64,000 nt of DNA, taken from positions 124,001 through 188,000 of the forward strand of contig NZ_JAQQKW010000007.1 of assembly GCF_028550395.1 (NCBI RefSeq), written 5' to 3'. Shown piece by piece: positions 33,265 through 41,135 of this stretch (the first letter of the stretch is position 1; each line of letters starts with the position of its first letter). This DNA is from Asticcacaulis currens (lineage in GTDB: Bacteria > Pseudomonadota > Alphaproteobacteria > Caulobacterales > Caulobacteraceae). The translations under genes and the position numbers were made by a program. The notes under the pieces were generated by a model. That model saw nothing but the letters and a program-made list of their open reading frames with translations. It had not been told where the DNA came from and ran no database searches.

Positions 33265-33316
33265 GATTGCCCAAATCACAAACCGGATTTCTTTGTGTGG
33301 TCGGCGTTTGAAGAGC

Positions 33317-33420
33317 AACCACAGATTACACAGATTATACTCCAGCCCCTACATGTTCCGCAGGCGCATAACCAAAGGGCGCGAAGCGCCAAATCTGTGC
33401 CATCTGTGTAATCTGTGGTT
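33317..33420. repeat. Inverted repeat between hfsC and hfsH
   Basis: 19-bp perfect arms at 33317-33335 and 33402-33420 (core CCACAGATTACACAG), with about 66 bases between. This ACCACAGATTACACAGAT motif is a widespread intergenic repeat in bacteria. It lies between two convergent operons where it may end transcription. Confidence 0.85.
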
Positions 33421-33460
33421 TTCCGAAACTTATCATCAAAAGAGGCATTCGTGGAACGCC

Positions 33461-34228
33461 TCAACCGCCCGCGCGGCGGGCCCCTTCGGCATAGGTGACG
33501 ACGTCGAAACCGAAGGTCCGGGCGGCGGTCGCCAGGGTTTCCAGCGTCTCCGGCGTGCAGCCCCACGGCGACGGGTTTTCACGCACATCGTGGGTGTACA
33601 GGACCAGCCAGCACTGTGGCGTGCGGATCGCCTGCGCCATCCATTGCAGCGCCAGCCGCTCACCGCCGTCGCCTTCGATACCGATGGCCGGGGCCTGATT
33701 GAGGTCGGTGCCGGTGCGGATCAGGCCGTGGTGCAGGGCGCGCGAGGAGCGGTAGCGGTCGCCCAGCACGGCCTTGGCCTGAGGGGATACATCGCCATAG
33801 GGATAGGCGAAGGTGGTTGAAGTGGGTACGCCAAGCGATTGAATAAGCGTCTGGTTTTCGTCCACGCTTAAAGCAATGTCCGCCACCTTGGCCTGACCGC
33901 AGTCGATATGCATCAGGGTGTGGCAGGCGATCTCATGACCGCGCGCATTCAGGGCGGCGATCTGGGCGGCGGTAGTGTAGGGGCCGAAATGGCTGTCCTG
34001 CCCCATCAGGCCGGCGGAGATGAAATAGGTGGCGTGAAAGCCGTGGCGCTCCAGTATGCCCGCCCCCGCAATGGCCGCCGACTGCGGGGCGTCATCGAAC
34101 GAAAAGGTCAGCAGGGGCTTCGTCAGCCCGCGCAACTGTGCCGGTTTGCGAAACAGCAGTTTTGAGGCCCGGCGGCGCAGCTTGCCATACAGGGAGCGAT
34201 CGGCGGCATAGGCTTCGGCATAGCTCAT
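33461..34228 (-). CDS. hfsH: Holdfast polysaccharide deacetylase HfsH
   Basis: 255 aa. NodB-type deacetylase: LTFSFDDAP with Asp45/Asp46, and the metal-binding His pair in ACHTLMHIDC (His103, His107), then TFAYPYGDVSPQA. Removes acetyl groups from GlcNAc of the holdfast polymer, which makes it adhesive in C. crescentus. No signal peptide, as expected for a cytoplasmic or pre-export enzyme. Start ATG 34228 shares its A with the TGA stop of hfsG (TGATG). Confidence 0.92.
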   Translation of the reverse strand: MSYAEAYAADRSLYGKLRRRASKLLFRKPAQLRGLTKPLLTFSFDDAPQSAAIAGAGILERHGFHATYFISAGLMGQDSHFGPYTTAAQIAALNARGHEIACHTLMHIDCGQAKVADIALSVDENQTLIQSLGVPTSTTFAYPYGDVSPQAKAVLGDRYRSSRALHHGLIRTGTDLNQAPAIGIEGDGGERLALQWMAQAIRTPQCWLVLYTHDVRENPSPWGCTPETLETLATAARTFGFDVVTYAEGARRAGG

Positions 34229-35160
34229 CAGACGACCTCAGAATAAAGGGCGGCGCGATAAAGGCGCAAGGCAAAGGCGCGGGCACGGACCGGGGCGGCC
34301 TCGCTGTGCACCACCGTGCGCAAAGCCGTGCGCAAGGCTCCGCGCAGGGGCAGTTTGCGGATAAGGCGCGCGACGCGGTAGCTGGGGTAGGTGGCGACCA
34401 CCTCCGGATGCTTCTGCACCACGCGGGCGAAGTTGCCGACCGACTGCTCGTACTTGCGGATCAGGATGTCTGCCGGATCGAGCCCCAGATGGGTGGCGGT
34501 ATTGTCGATATGCTGCACGCCGAAGGTTTGCGCTACCCGCATCGCCCATTCGACGTCTTCCCAGCCCCAGCCGGTAAAGGTGCCGTCGAAATCCTGCGCC
34601 GCGAAGACGTCGCGGCGGATCAGCAGGTTCGAAGTGAAGACGTATTTTTCCGGAGTCTGGCGGCGCGTTGCGGCGTCGAGGCAATCGCTTTTGGCGGCCA
34701 TCAGGCGGTGAATGGCAAAGCGTTTGTCGGTCGGGGCCTGTTGCAGCGAAAAGCCGCCGAAGACGACGGCCGGATCGCTGTCCATTACCGCCAGCCAGCG
34801 CGTCAGGAAGTCGGGCGCGTCGGGCAGCATGTCGGCATCGAGACACAGGAAATAGTCGCCACGTGCCGCCTGAGTCAGGCGGTTGCGTCCGCGCGCGCGG
34901 CCTTCATTGCGCGAAAGGCTGATGAAGGTGACGGGCAGGGCAATAGCATCAATCGTTGATAACACGTCCTGCGTCAGCTCGCTCTGGTTCGAGCCATCGT
35001 CCAGCACCACGACCTCCACGCCTGCGACCGGCCTCAGAGCGCGCAGCAGGGTGGACGGGCTTTCCTTGTAGAAGGGGATCAGCACCGACAGACGTGGCTT
35101 TGGGGCACCGTCATGGGCGGCATTGGTGATGACGGAAGGCGGGGCGGCAGGGGCGGTCAT
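34228..35160 (-). CDS. hfsG: Holdfast glycosyltransferase HfsG (GT2)
   Basis: 310 aa. GT2 fold: RLSVLIPFYKES, VVVLDDGS (54-57), DYFLCLDADM with the DXD motif (108-110), and FTGWGWEDVEWAMR (about 197-205) with the catalytic ED pair. Adds a sugar to the lipid-linked holdfast repeat unit on the cytoplasmic side. Overlaps hfsF by four bases and hfsH by one. Confidence 0.92.
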   Translation of the reverse strand: MTAPAAPPSVITNAAHDGAPKPRLSVLIPFYKESPSTLLRALRPVAGVEVVVLDDGSNQSELTQDVLSTIDAIALPVTFISLSRNEGRARGRNRLTQAARGDYFLCLDADMLPDAPDFLTRWLAVMDSDPAVVFGGFSLQQAPTDKRFAIHRLMAAKSDCLDAATRRQTPEKYVFTSNLLIRRDVFAAQDFDGTFTGWGWEDVEWAMRVAQTFGVQHIDNTATHLGLDPADILIRKYEQSVGNFARVVQKHPEVVATYPSYRVARLIRKLPLRGALRTALRTVVHSEAAPVRARAFALRLYRAALYSEVV

Positions 35161-36620
35161 GCGGCAGACCCTACACCCAGGCGCTTAAGGAAGCGTTGGC
35201 CATGGGCGCGCACCTCATTGAGGTTCAGGGCCAGAGCCAGAGCGGCATAGACGAGGACGCCCGCAACGCCTTTCAGCGCCAGCTCGATGACACCGCCCAG
35301 CGGCGGTATCAGACACACGACGGCGACCATGATCAGGGTTGCGAGGGCGGTTAGCCCCAGATCACGCCACGGAACGGGCAAAGGGAGGGCCTGACGGCCC
35401 AGTATCCACGAGCCGATCAGACCGATGGCAAAGCTCAGCGCCGTCGCCAGACCCGCCCCCCACAGGCCATAGAGCGGGATCAGCCACAGGTTCAGCCCGA
35501 CATTGGCGATAGCCGGAATGGCCATGGCCACGGTCAGCAGCCTGGTTTTTTTCGACAGGGTAAAGGCCTGAAGGAAATAATAGGTGTTAAAGCCCGACAG
35601 CAGGGCACCGACGCTGATCAGGGCGGTGACGCTCAGCGCCTGCGCGCGCAGGCCTTCGCCAATCAACAGTTGAGCCAATGGCGCTTCGACGGCGATCAGC
35701 CCGCCCACCGCTGGAAACAGCACCAGCGCCATGACGCGGAACTGATCGCGGGCGTGGGCTTTCAGCGCCTCGGTCCCGCCGCTTTCCAGCGCGTGGACCA
35801 GAGCCGGCCCCCCCGCCGCGCCGAACCACAAAAACAACACGTCGAGGATGCGCGAGGCGAGGCTGTAGCCCGCATGATAGGCCCCGGCATCGGCTTCGGA
35901 CAGAAAGCCCGCGATCAGAAAGCGATCCACCGTATAAAGAGCCAGGGTGAGGATAAGGCTGGCCGAGACGGGCAGGCCGTAATGGGCATACTGCCGGGCG
36001 CGCGTTGCGTCAAAGCGGCCTTTCAGGGCGCGGCCCCAGTCTTCGCGGGCCACGAAGGGCAGGCAGGCGGCCGCCACGAGTCCGGCGGCCAGCAGCGGCG
36101 CGCCGCCCCCTAAGCCGGCCCAGGCCAGGAGCGCCCCCAGACCAAACCCGCCGGCGGTCTGGATCATGTCCAGCGTCGAGGCGGTGCCGACGCGCCCTTC
36201 GGAGCGGCGTTGTTCCTGCACCATCTTGATCAGACTGCGGAAGACGACGACGCCCAGCCCGCAGCCGATGGCCAGTTTGAGCGCCTGCGTGTGGGCATCC
36301 GGCGCGGGCCACAGCCACAGACCGGCGGCGCAGACGACCGCAAATACGACCGTCACCGCGGCAAACAGGCGATAGAGGGTGCCATAGAGCGTCAGGGCTT
36401 CGCGGTCTTCGCGCGACTCCGACGGATAGAAGCGCGCCATCGCCGCTTCGATCCACGTAAAGCACAGGGTCTGGGCCAGACTCGACACGCCGAAGGCCAG
36501 CGCGTAGCGGCCATAGTCGTCCGGCGACAGGAGGCGGGTAAAGGTGATCAGGGTGGCGAACCCGATCAGCCCCTGCAACACATTGGCGGGGAGATACCCC
36601 CATAGCCCTTTCCAGAACAT
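35157..36620 (-). CDS. hfsF: Holdfast lipid-linked oligosaccharide flippase HfsF (Wzx-like)
   Basis: 487 aa, MATE/MOP-type fold with about 12-14 helices (GYLPANVLQGLIGFATLITFTRLLSPDDYGRYALAFGVSSLAQ at the start is the usual Wzx opening). It should flip the undecaprenyl-linked repeat unit across the inner membrane for HfsC to polymerise. It ends with overlap into hfsG and begins 27 bases after hfsE. Confidence 0.9.
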   Translation of the reverse strand: MFWKGLWGYLPANVLQGLIGFATLITFTRLLSPDDYGRYALAFGVSSLAQTLCFTWIEAAMARFYPSESREDREALTLYGTLYRLFAAVTVVFAVVCAAGLWLWPAPDAHTQALKLAIGCGLGVVVFRSLIKMVQEQRRSEGRVGTASTLDMIQTAGGFGLGALLAWAGLGGGAPLLAAGLVAAACLPFVAREDWGRALKGRFDATRARQYAHYGLPVSASLILTLALYTVDRFLIAGFLSEADAGAYHAGYSLASRILDVLFLWFGAAGGPALVHALESGGTEALKAHARDQFRVMALVLFPAVGGLIAVEAPLAQLLIGEGLRAQALSVTALISVGALLSGFNTYYFLQAFTLSKKTRLLTVAMAIPAIANVGLNLWLIPLYGLWGAGLATALSFAIGLIGSWILGRQALPLPVPWRDLGLTALATLIMVAVVCLIPPLGGVIELALKGVAGVLVYAALALALNLNEVRAHGQRFLKRLGVGSAA

Positions 36621-36647
36621 CAGCGTCTGTCCCTGCGCCCTGCGATC

Positions 36648-38231
36648 TTACCGGATGGCGTGGCGGTCGCCAAGGATGCAGGCCACCGTCATGGCCATGA
36701 TGTAGAGATCGAGCCAGAAGGACTGACGCTCGATATAGTCGATATCGAGCTGGACGCGGCGGCGCACGTCCTCTGCGGTGACCAGCGCCCCGCGTGAGCC
36801 CTTGATGGCCGCCCAGCCGGTCATGCCGGGCTTCATGCGGTGCCGCCAGGCGTATTCGGCCACCAACTTGGCGGAATCTTCGTCGCCGGTCTTCATGCCG
36901 ATAGCGTGCGGTCGCGGCCCGACCAGCGACATGTCGCCTTTCAGCACGTTGAACAGTTGCGGCAGCTCATCCAGACTGGTCTTGCGGATAAAGCGGCCGA
37001 CGCGGGTCACGCGGTCGTCGTCGCGCGACACCTGACGCGCGGCGGTGGCATCGGCGGCTTCGGCGCGCATCGAACGGAACTTCCACACATGGATGGCTTC
37101 GTTGTTCAGGCCATGGCGGCGCTGACGGAAAAAGACCGGGCCGGGGCTGTCGAGGCGGATCATCAGGGCCACCACGGCCATAACCGGCGCAAAGATGATG
37201 AGGGCCACCGTACCGATAATCAGGTCCTGAACGCGCTTTTGCAACGCCCGCTGTGCGTCCGAGGGCGAGGGATTGGCGCGGGTGAGCGGCTGTTCCGACA
37301 GGCGCGACAGGGCGGCTTCGCGACCGGCCTCGCTATCGACATCGACCAGCAGCGAGACAGCGTTGGGCAAGAGGCTCAGGCGGCGGATCAGGCCTTCGAC
37401 GCGGGCCCGCGCCGCCGGATCGACGGCGACGATGACGCGATCCACATAGGGGGTGATCTTGTGCGTCAGCAGGGCTTCGGTATCGCCCAGCACCGGCACG
37501 CCACTTACGGCGTGGGGCGCGCGCGACAGGCGGTCATCGAAAATGCCCAGAATATTGACATTGCGGCGTTGCAACGCGGCTGCGATCAGGGTTTCGGCAT
37601 CACGGGTCGCCCCCACGATCACGATATTGGGGGTCAGAAGCCCTTTGCGCCGCCAGCGGGCCACCAGAGCGAAGGCGGCACCGTGCAGCGCCTCCAGACC
37701 CAGAAGGACACCGGTTGCCCACAGGCCGAACACGGGGGGCAGCACATCGGCGCGACCGCTGAGCCCGGCGACGGCCAGACCGGCCACGCCGCTCAGGGCC
37801 ACGGCGGCGAAGACGCGCAGCAGGTGCCCGCTCAGCCGCTCCTGACGGCGGTAGACATAAAGGTCAAAACTTTTGAGGCTCCAGGCTAGAGTGATGGCGG
37901 CGACCAGCAGCGGCAGGATATCGGCGGCCAGCGCGCCTTGCCAGCCGCGCGGTGACAGACCCTGCGCCACGAACAGGCTGACGCCCGCGATCAGCCACAG
38001 GTCGCTGAACCGGAAGAGGTAGGCGTAGGCTTCGTTGGCGCGGCGTTCGCGCAGCGACACCAGACGTTCGGGGCGGAAGGGGCCGCGGCGATGGTCGGCC
38101 GGACCGGGGCTCTCCGCGGGGCGTCCCCGGCTCAGACCCTGTGCGCGCAAGGCCGGCGCCTCAGCCATCCCTTCGGGCGCAGCATCGGGGGTGCGGACGG
38201 GGGTGGGGGCGCCTTGGCGTGCGTTTGTCAT
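36648..38231 (-). CDS. hfsE: Holdfast initiating sugar-phosphate transferase HfsE (PssY-like)
   Basis: 527 aa from ATG 38231; a GTG at 38282 is in frame but lies only 16 bases from a CtrA-like box, so the ATG is preferred. Order: disordered N-terminus, helices about 85-200, CoA-binding-like domain ([17 protein letters not shown]), then the bacterial sugar transferase domain ([81 protein letters not shown]). Transfers the first sugar-phosphate to undecaprenyl phosphate. Confidence 0.92.
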   Translation of the reverse strand: MTNARQGAPTPVRTPDAAPEGMAEAPALRAQGLSRGRPAESPGPADHRRGPFRPERLVSLRERRANEAYAYLFRFSDLWLIAGVSLFVAQGLSPRGWQGALAADILPLLVAAITLAWSLKSFDLYVYRRQERLSGHLLRVFAAVALSGVAGLAVAGLSGRADVLPPVFGLWATGVLLGLEALHGAAFALVARWRRKGLLTPNIVIVGATRDAETLIAAALQRRNVNILGIFDDRLSRAPHAVSGVPVLGDTEALLTHKITPYVDRVIVAVDPAARARVEGLIRRLSLLPNAVSLLVDVDSEAGREAALSRLSEQPLTRANPSPSDAQRALQKRVQDLIIGTVALIIFAPVMAVVALMIRLDSPGPVFFRQRRHGLNNEAIHVWKFRSMRAEAADATAARQVSRDDDRVTRVGRFIRKTSLDELPQLFNVLKGDMSLVGPRPHAIGMKTGDEDSAKLVAEYAWRHRMKPGMTGWAAIKGSRGALVTAEDVRRRVQLDIDYIERQSFWLDLYIMAMTVACILGDRHAIR

Positions 38232-38297
38232 GAGGTAAGAGGGGGAGGCGTTCTGGATCGTCTGGGGCGGTTTCGCCGACACCCTGCCACACGGCGT

Positions 38298-38312
38298 TTA
38301 TATAACCGTTAA
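38298..38312. promoter_or_regulatory. CtrA-like box upstream of hfsE
   Basis: TTAT-ATAACCG-TTAA, 7 of 8 consensus positions with the right 7-base gap, 67 bases before the ATG of hfsE. Confidence 0.55.
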
Positions 38313-38441
38313 CGCAAGCCCTTTTTCTATAAGGCAAATCGCGATTTTTGCCGCCGGGCGTGATGTTCACACTTTTCGGGAGGCGGGCTTTGATTGCCCG
38401 TTGCCATTTGGGACAAGTCAGGCTAAGTGAACCCTTAGTGC

Positions 38442-38533
38442 GGAGACGTGGCCGAGAGGCTGAAGGCACTCGTTTGCTAAATGAGCGTACCCCTAAAAGG
38501 GTACCATGGGTTCGAATCCCATCGTCTCCGCCA
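38442..38533 (+). tRNA. tRNA-Ser (anticodon GCT)
   Basis: Type II tRNA with a long variable arm. Acceptor GGAGACG (38442-38448) pairs with CGTCTCC (38523-38529), discriminator G, CCA encoded (38531-38533). Anticodon loop TTTGCTAAA with GCT at 38476-38478; T-loop GGTTCGAATCC. A strong terminator follows. Confidence 0.97.
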
Positions 38534-38569
38534 CTAAAAAAGCCAGCCCAAAAGGGCTGGCTTTTTTAG
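38534..38569. terminator. Terminator after tRNA-Ser
   Basis: CTAAAAAAGCCAGCCC and GGGCTGGCTTTTTTAG form a perfect 16-bp palindrome with loop AAAA. Confidence 0.93.
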
Positions 38570-38595
38570 TGGCCGGTGTCCGGGACTTCGAACCC

Positions 38596-38659
38596 TGGGT
38601 TCGAAAACCGGAGCGAAGCGTAGGTTTCGGCGGAGCGCAGCGCAGCCAATCCCATCGTC
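38596..38659 (+). repeat. Interrupted copy of tRNA-Ser 3' end
   Basis: TGGGTTCGAA (38596-38605) and AATCCCATCGTC (38648-38659) match, in order, the T-arm and acceptor part of tRNA-Ser at 38507-38526, with about 42 unrelated bases between. The copy lies 60 bases downstream of the tRNA. Such 3' copies are left by elements that integrate at tRNA genes, but nothing mobile is present. Confidence 0.6.
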
Positions 38660-38672
38660 ATCCTCCGGCAAC

Positions 38673-38713
38673 ACCTGTTCACCCGGACGCCACAGGACGC
38701 CGGGTGAACAGGT
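38673..38713. repeat. 14-bp inverted repeat
   Basis: ACCTGTTCACCCGG (38673-38686) and CCGGGTGAACAGGT (38700-38713), perfect arms with 13-base loop. No T-run follows, so it is not a standard terminator. Confidence 0.8.
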
Positions 38714-38765
38714 CGTTTGCTTTTGAGAGGGCTTTCCGAGCGAAATCCGATAATTGACACTTATG

Positions 38766-38855
38766 TCAATTATGTCCCCAGAATTCGCTGGCGATGACCG
38801 AAAGAATGACGGCGACGCCGTAAAGGCCGATGCCGGCCACGATGAGAGTTATCAT
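38766..38855 (-). CDS. Candidate 29-residue single-pass membrane peptide
   Basis: ATG 38855 preceded by GGAAAG at good spacing; the peptide is MITLIVAGIGLYGVAVILSV then IASEFWGHN, one hydrophobic helix with a short polar C-terminus. An earlier in-frame ATG at 38906 would add 17 polar residues but overlaps a TGACA-N4-TGTCA palindrome. Small size makes the call uncertain. Confidence 0.45.
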   Translation of the reverse strand: MITLIVAGIGLYGVAVILSVIASEFWGHN

Positions 38856-38891
38856 TACGCTTTCCACTTTACCTGTACTTTTTTGTTGTTT

Positions 38892-38905
38892 TGACAGTGT
38901 TGTCA
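38892..38905. promoter_or_regulatory. TGACA-N4-TGTCA palindrome
   Basis: TGACAGTGTTGTCA lies 37 bases before the start of the small membrane peptide at 38855. It has the same arms as the perfect palindrome before the microprotein pair at 48002. Confidence 0.4.
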
Positions 38906-39168
38906 TAAGAGACGCAGTCCGTCCACAGGGCTCGCCTGTCGGGCTAGTCATATTTTTGTTACACGGCGCAGGCGTTTTATGTCGGCCCTGACATCTCTGC
39001 CGAGGCACGCCCTCTGGTAATCGTAACCGGACCACCTACATAAGCCCTCAGCACGCTCTATGAGGCGAAAGAGCGCATTTCGTTCACGAAAGCGAAATTG
39101 CGCTCTAAATTTTTGTTCAACGCGCTTTTTCATCGGAAAAGTGCGTTCCACTTTTCGGAAAGCGCGAA

Positions 39169-40161
39169 ATGATCCCCTTTTCCATTCTGGATTTGTCGCA
39201 GGTCGGGGAAGGGAGCCGCGTGGCCGATGCCTTTGCCAATACGGCGCGCATGGCGCGTCAGGCGGAGGCGCTGGGCTATCATCGCTACTGGCTGGCCGAG
39301 CACCACGGGATGCCCGGCGTGGCCTCATCGGCGACGGCGGTGGCGATTGCCCATGTCGGGCATCATACCTCGACCATCCGTATCGGTTCGGGCGGCATCA
39401 TGCTGCCTAATCATGCGCCGTTGGTGATTGCCGAGCAGTTCGGGACGCTCGAAGCGCTGTTTCCGGGGCGGGTCGATCTGGGACTGGGGCGCGCGCCGGG
39501 TACGGATATGCGCACGGCGCGGGCGCTGCGGCGGAATATGGACAGCGGGGTGGACAGCTTCCCCTATGATGTGGCGGAGCTGCGCCGGCTGATGGACGAT
39601 CCGGATGGCACTGAGCCGATCCTGGCCGTACCGGGCTTTGGGGCCAAGGTGCCGATCTGGGTGCTGGGGTCGAGCACCTATGGCGCGCAACTGGCGGCGC
39701 AGATGGGCCTGCCCTATGCCTTCGCCTCGCACTTTGCGCCCGATCTGCTGCATCAGGCGCTGCGTCTTTATCGTCAGCAGTACCGCCCCTCGGTTGATCA
39801 TCCGCACCCGAAGGCCATGGTCGGCATTATGGGCGTGGCCGCCGATACGGACGAAGAGGCGCACTATCTGTTCACCTCGATGCGGCAGGCCTTTGCGGCG
39901 CTGAGGCGTAATGAGCGCAAGCCGTTCCCCGCCCCGGTGCGCGGGCTTCAGCTCAGTCCCGAAGAGACGCAGATGGTTGATCATATGCTGCAATATGCTG
40001 TGGTCGGCTCACCACAGACCATAGAGCGCAAGCTGGAAAACTTCCTAGCGGCGACCGAGGCCGATGAGCTGATTATCTCCATGCCGATCCACGATATTGA
40101 AGCGCGCCTGCGCTCGGTTGAGATCTTCAGCCAGTCGTCGCTGATGCAGCGTGTGAGTTAA
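39169..40161 (+). CDS. LLM class flavin-dependent oxidoreductase (luciferase-like)
   Basis: 330 aa, MsnO8/YhbW subgroup. [56 protein letters not shown] is the characteristic N-terminus, followed by [44 protein letters not shown]. Members use reduced FMN supplied by a reductase to oxygenate unknown substrates. No flavin reductase is adjacent. A run of hairpins precedes the gene (39065-39165). VOC gene follows 56 bases later. Confidence 0.93.
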   Translation: MIPFSILDLSQVGEGSRVADAFANTARMARQAEALGYHRYWLAEHHGMPGVASSATAVAIAHVGHHTSTIRIGSGGIMLPNHAPLVIAEQFGTLEALFPGRVDLGLGRAPGTDMRTARALRRNMDSGVDSFPYDVAELRRLMDDPDGTEPILAVPGFGAKVPIWVLGSSTYGAQLAAQMGLPYAFASHFAPDLLHQALRLYRQQYRPSVDHPHPKAMVGIMGVAADTDEEAHYLFTSMRQAFAALRRNERKPFPAPVRGLQLSPEETQMVDHMLQYAVVGSPQTIERKLENFLAATEADELIISMPIHDIEARLRSVEIFSQSSLMQRVS

Positions 40162-40216
40162 CTTGTGCACGCACGGGCAGCCTGATACGGCTTAACGCAT
40201 TAAGCAGGAGGCGGCT

Positions 40217-40570
40217 ATGGGTGTGACGGGAATCGGCGGTTTCTTCTTCCGGGCCAAGGACCCGAAGGCCCTGGCGGCGTGGTATGCCGAGCATCTGGGG
40301 GTCGGGGCCGGGCCTTACGGCCATTGGGATACGCAGGCCGGGCCGAGCGTCTTTTCGCCCTTTGCGGCGGATACCGACTATTTCGCAGCGGATCGTCAGT
40401 GGATGCTCAATCTGCGGGTCGAAGGGCTGGATGATCTGTGTGCGGCCCTTCGCGCGGCAGGGATTGAGGTGATCACTCAGCCGGATTGGGATATGCCGGG
40501 GGTGGGGCGCTTTGCGCGTATTCACGATCTGGAGGGTAATGCGATTGAGTTGTGGGAGCCGGCGGGTTAG
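40217..40570 (+). CDS. VOC family protein (glyoxalase/bleomycin-resistance fold)
   Basis: 117 aa. GIGGFFFRAKDPKALAAWYAEHLGVGAGPYG and the C-terminal GRFARIHDLEGNAIELWEP are the VOC signature, with the metal-ligand Glu in NAIELWEP. Reaction unknown. AGCAGGAGGCGGCT precedes the ATG. Same strand and 55-base gap after the oxidoreductase suggest co-transcription. Confidence 0.92.
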   Translation: MGVTGIGGFFFRAKDPKALAAWYAEHLGVGAGPYGHWDTQAGPSVFSPFAADTDYFAADRQWMLNLRVEGLDDLCAALRAAGIEVITQPDWDMPGVGRFARIHDLEGNAIELWEPAG

Positions 40571-40616
40571 GGGGCAGGGGCATACCCCTCCGTCAGTTCA
40601 CTTGCGCTCACAGCCA

Positions 40617-40637
40617 CCTCCCCATGGAATGGGGAGG
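40617..40637. repeat. REP-like palindrome
   Basis: CCTCCCCAT-GGA-ATGGGGAGG, same core as the 22.7-kb palindrome cluster; the flanking stretch from 40584 also looks like a repeat element. Confidence 0.75.
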
Positions 40638-40695
40638 AGAGGCGATAATGCGGACAAGTAAGCGCAAGCGTTGAACCGCGCTCCAATTTACGGGT

Positions 40696-40714
40696 GCAGG
40701 GTCTGCGACCCTGC
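40696..40714. terminator. Hairpin at end of small membrane protein gene
   Basis: GCAGGGTC-TGC-GACCCTGC, adjoining the minus-strand stop codon at 40714. No T-run follows on the minus strand, so termination is uncertain. Confidence 0.4.
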
Positions 40715-40902
40715 TAGCCCACGCGGATGTTGCTGAGCGAGCCCAGCAGGCCAAACACCTGAAGCAGCCAGATCACCACGCCGATCACCACCACGGCGTT
40801 GAGGATGTTTTTGATCTTGGGGTCCATGGGAATGTAGGTGTTGACGAGCCACAAGAGCACACCGACGACGATCAGGACAGCGACCAGAGACAGAAGGGAC
40901 AT
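40714..40902 (-). CDS. Thivi_2564-type small membrane protein
   Basis: 62 aa, two transmembrane helices: LLSLVAVLIVVGVLLWLVNTYIPMDPKIKNILNAVVVIGVVIWLLQVFGLLG. The VLLWLVNTYIPMD...K linker is characteristic of this conserved small membrane family found in many Proteobacteria. Function unknown. AAAAGGAAACCCGC precedes the ATG. Confidence 0.85.
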   Translation of the reverse strand: MSLLSLVAVLIVVGVLLWLVNTYIPMDPKIKNILNAVVVIGVVIWLLQVFGLLGSLSNIRVG

Positions 40903-41010
40903 GCGGGTTTCCTTTTCAGCGTGAGGGTTAGTTCCCTCGCTATGGAAACATCATGTCTGCGCACGGCTCAGGTTTGAATGTCCGCTTGGCTGCTGAAAAA
41001 TAAAGACGTT

Positions 41011-41135
41011 ATACCAGCGGCCGAAGATGCTGACTGCATCCGGCCGTTGAATAGTCGATACGGTCTCACTTGTATCAGCGACATGAGACCGTATCGAAAG
41101 GCATATCAAGCGTCATTTTCAATGACCCTTGGTAT
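41011..41135. repeat. 125-bp intergenic repeat, copy 1
   Basis: Starts ATACCA and ends TGGTAT (terminal inverted repeats). Internal structure: bulged hairpin CGGCCG..GATGC/GCATC-CGGCCG, a stem CGATACGGTCTCA (41056-41068) / TGAGACCGTATCG (41084-41096), and GTCATT-TTC-AATGAC. It abuts the stop codon of the GGDEF-EAL gene. Copy 2 is at 50023 with identical length. Confidence 0.85.
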
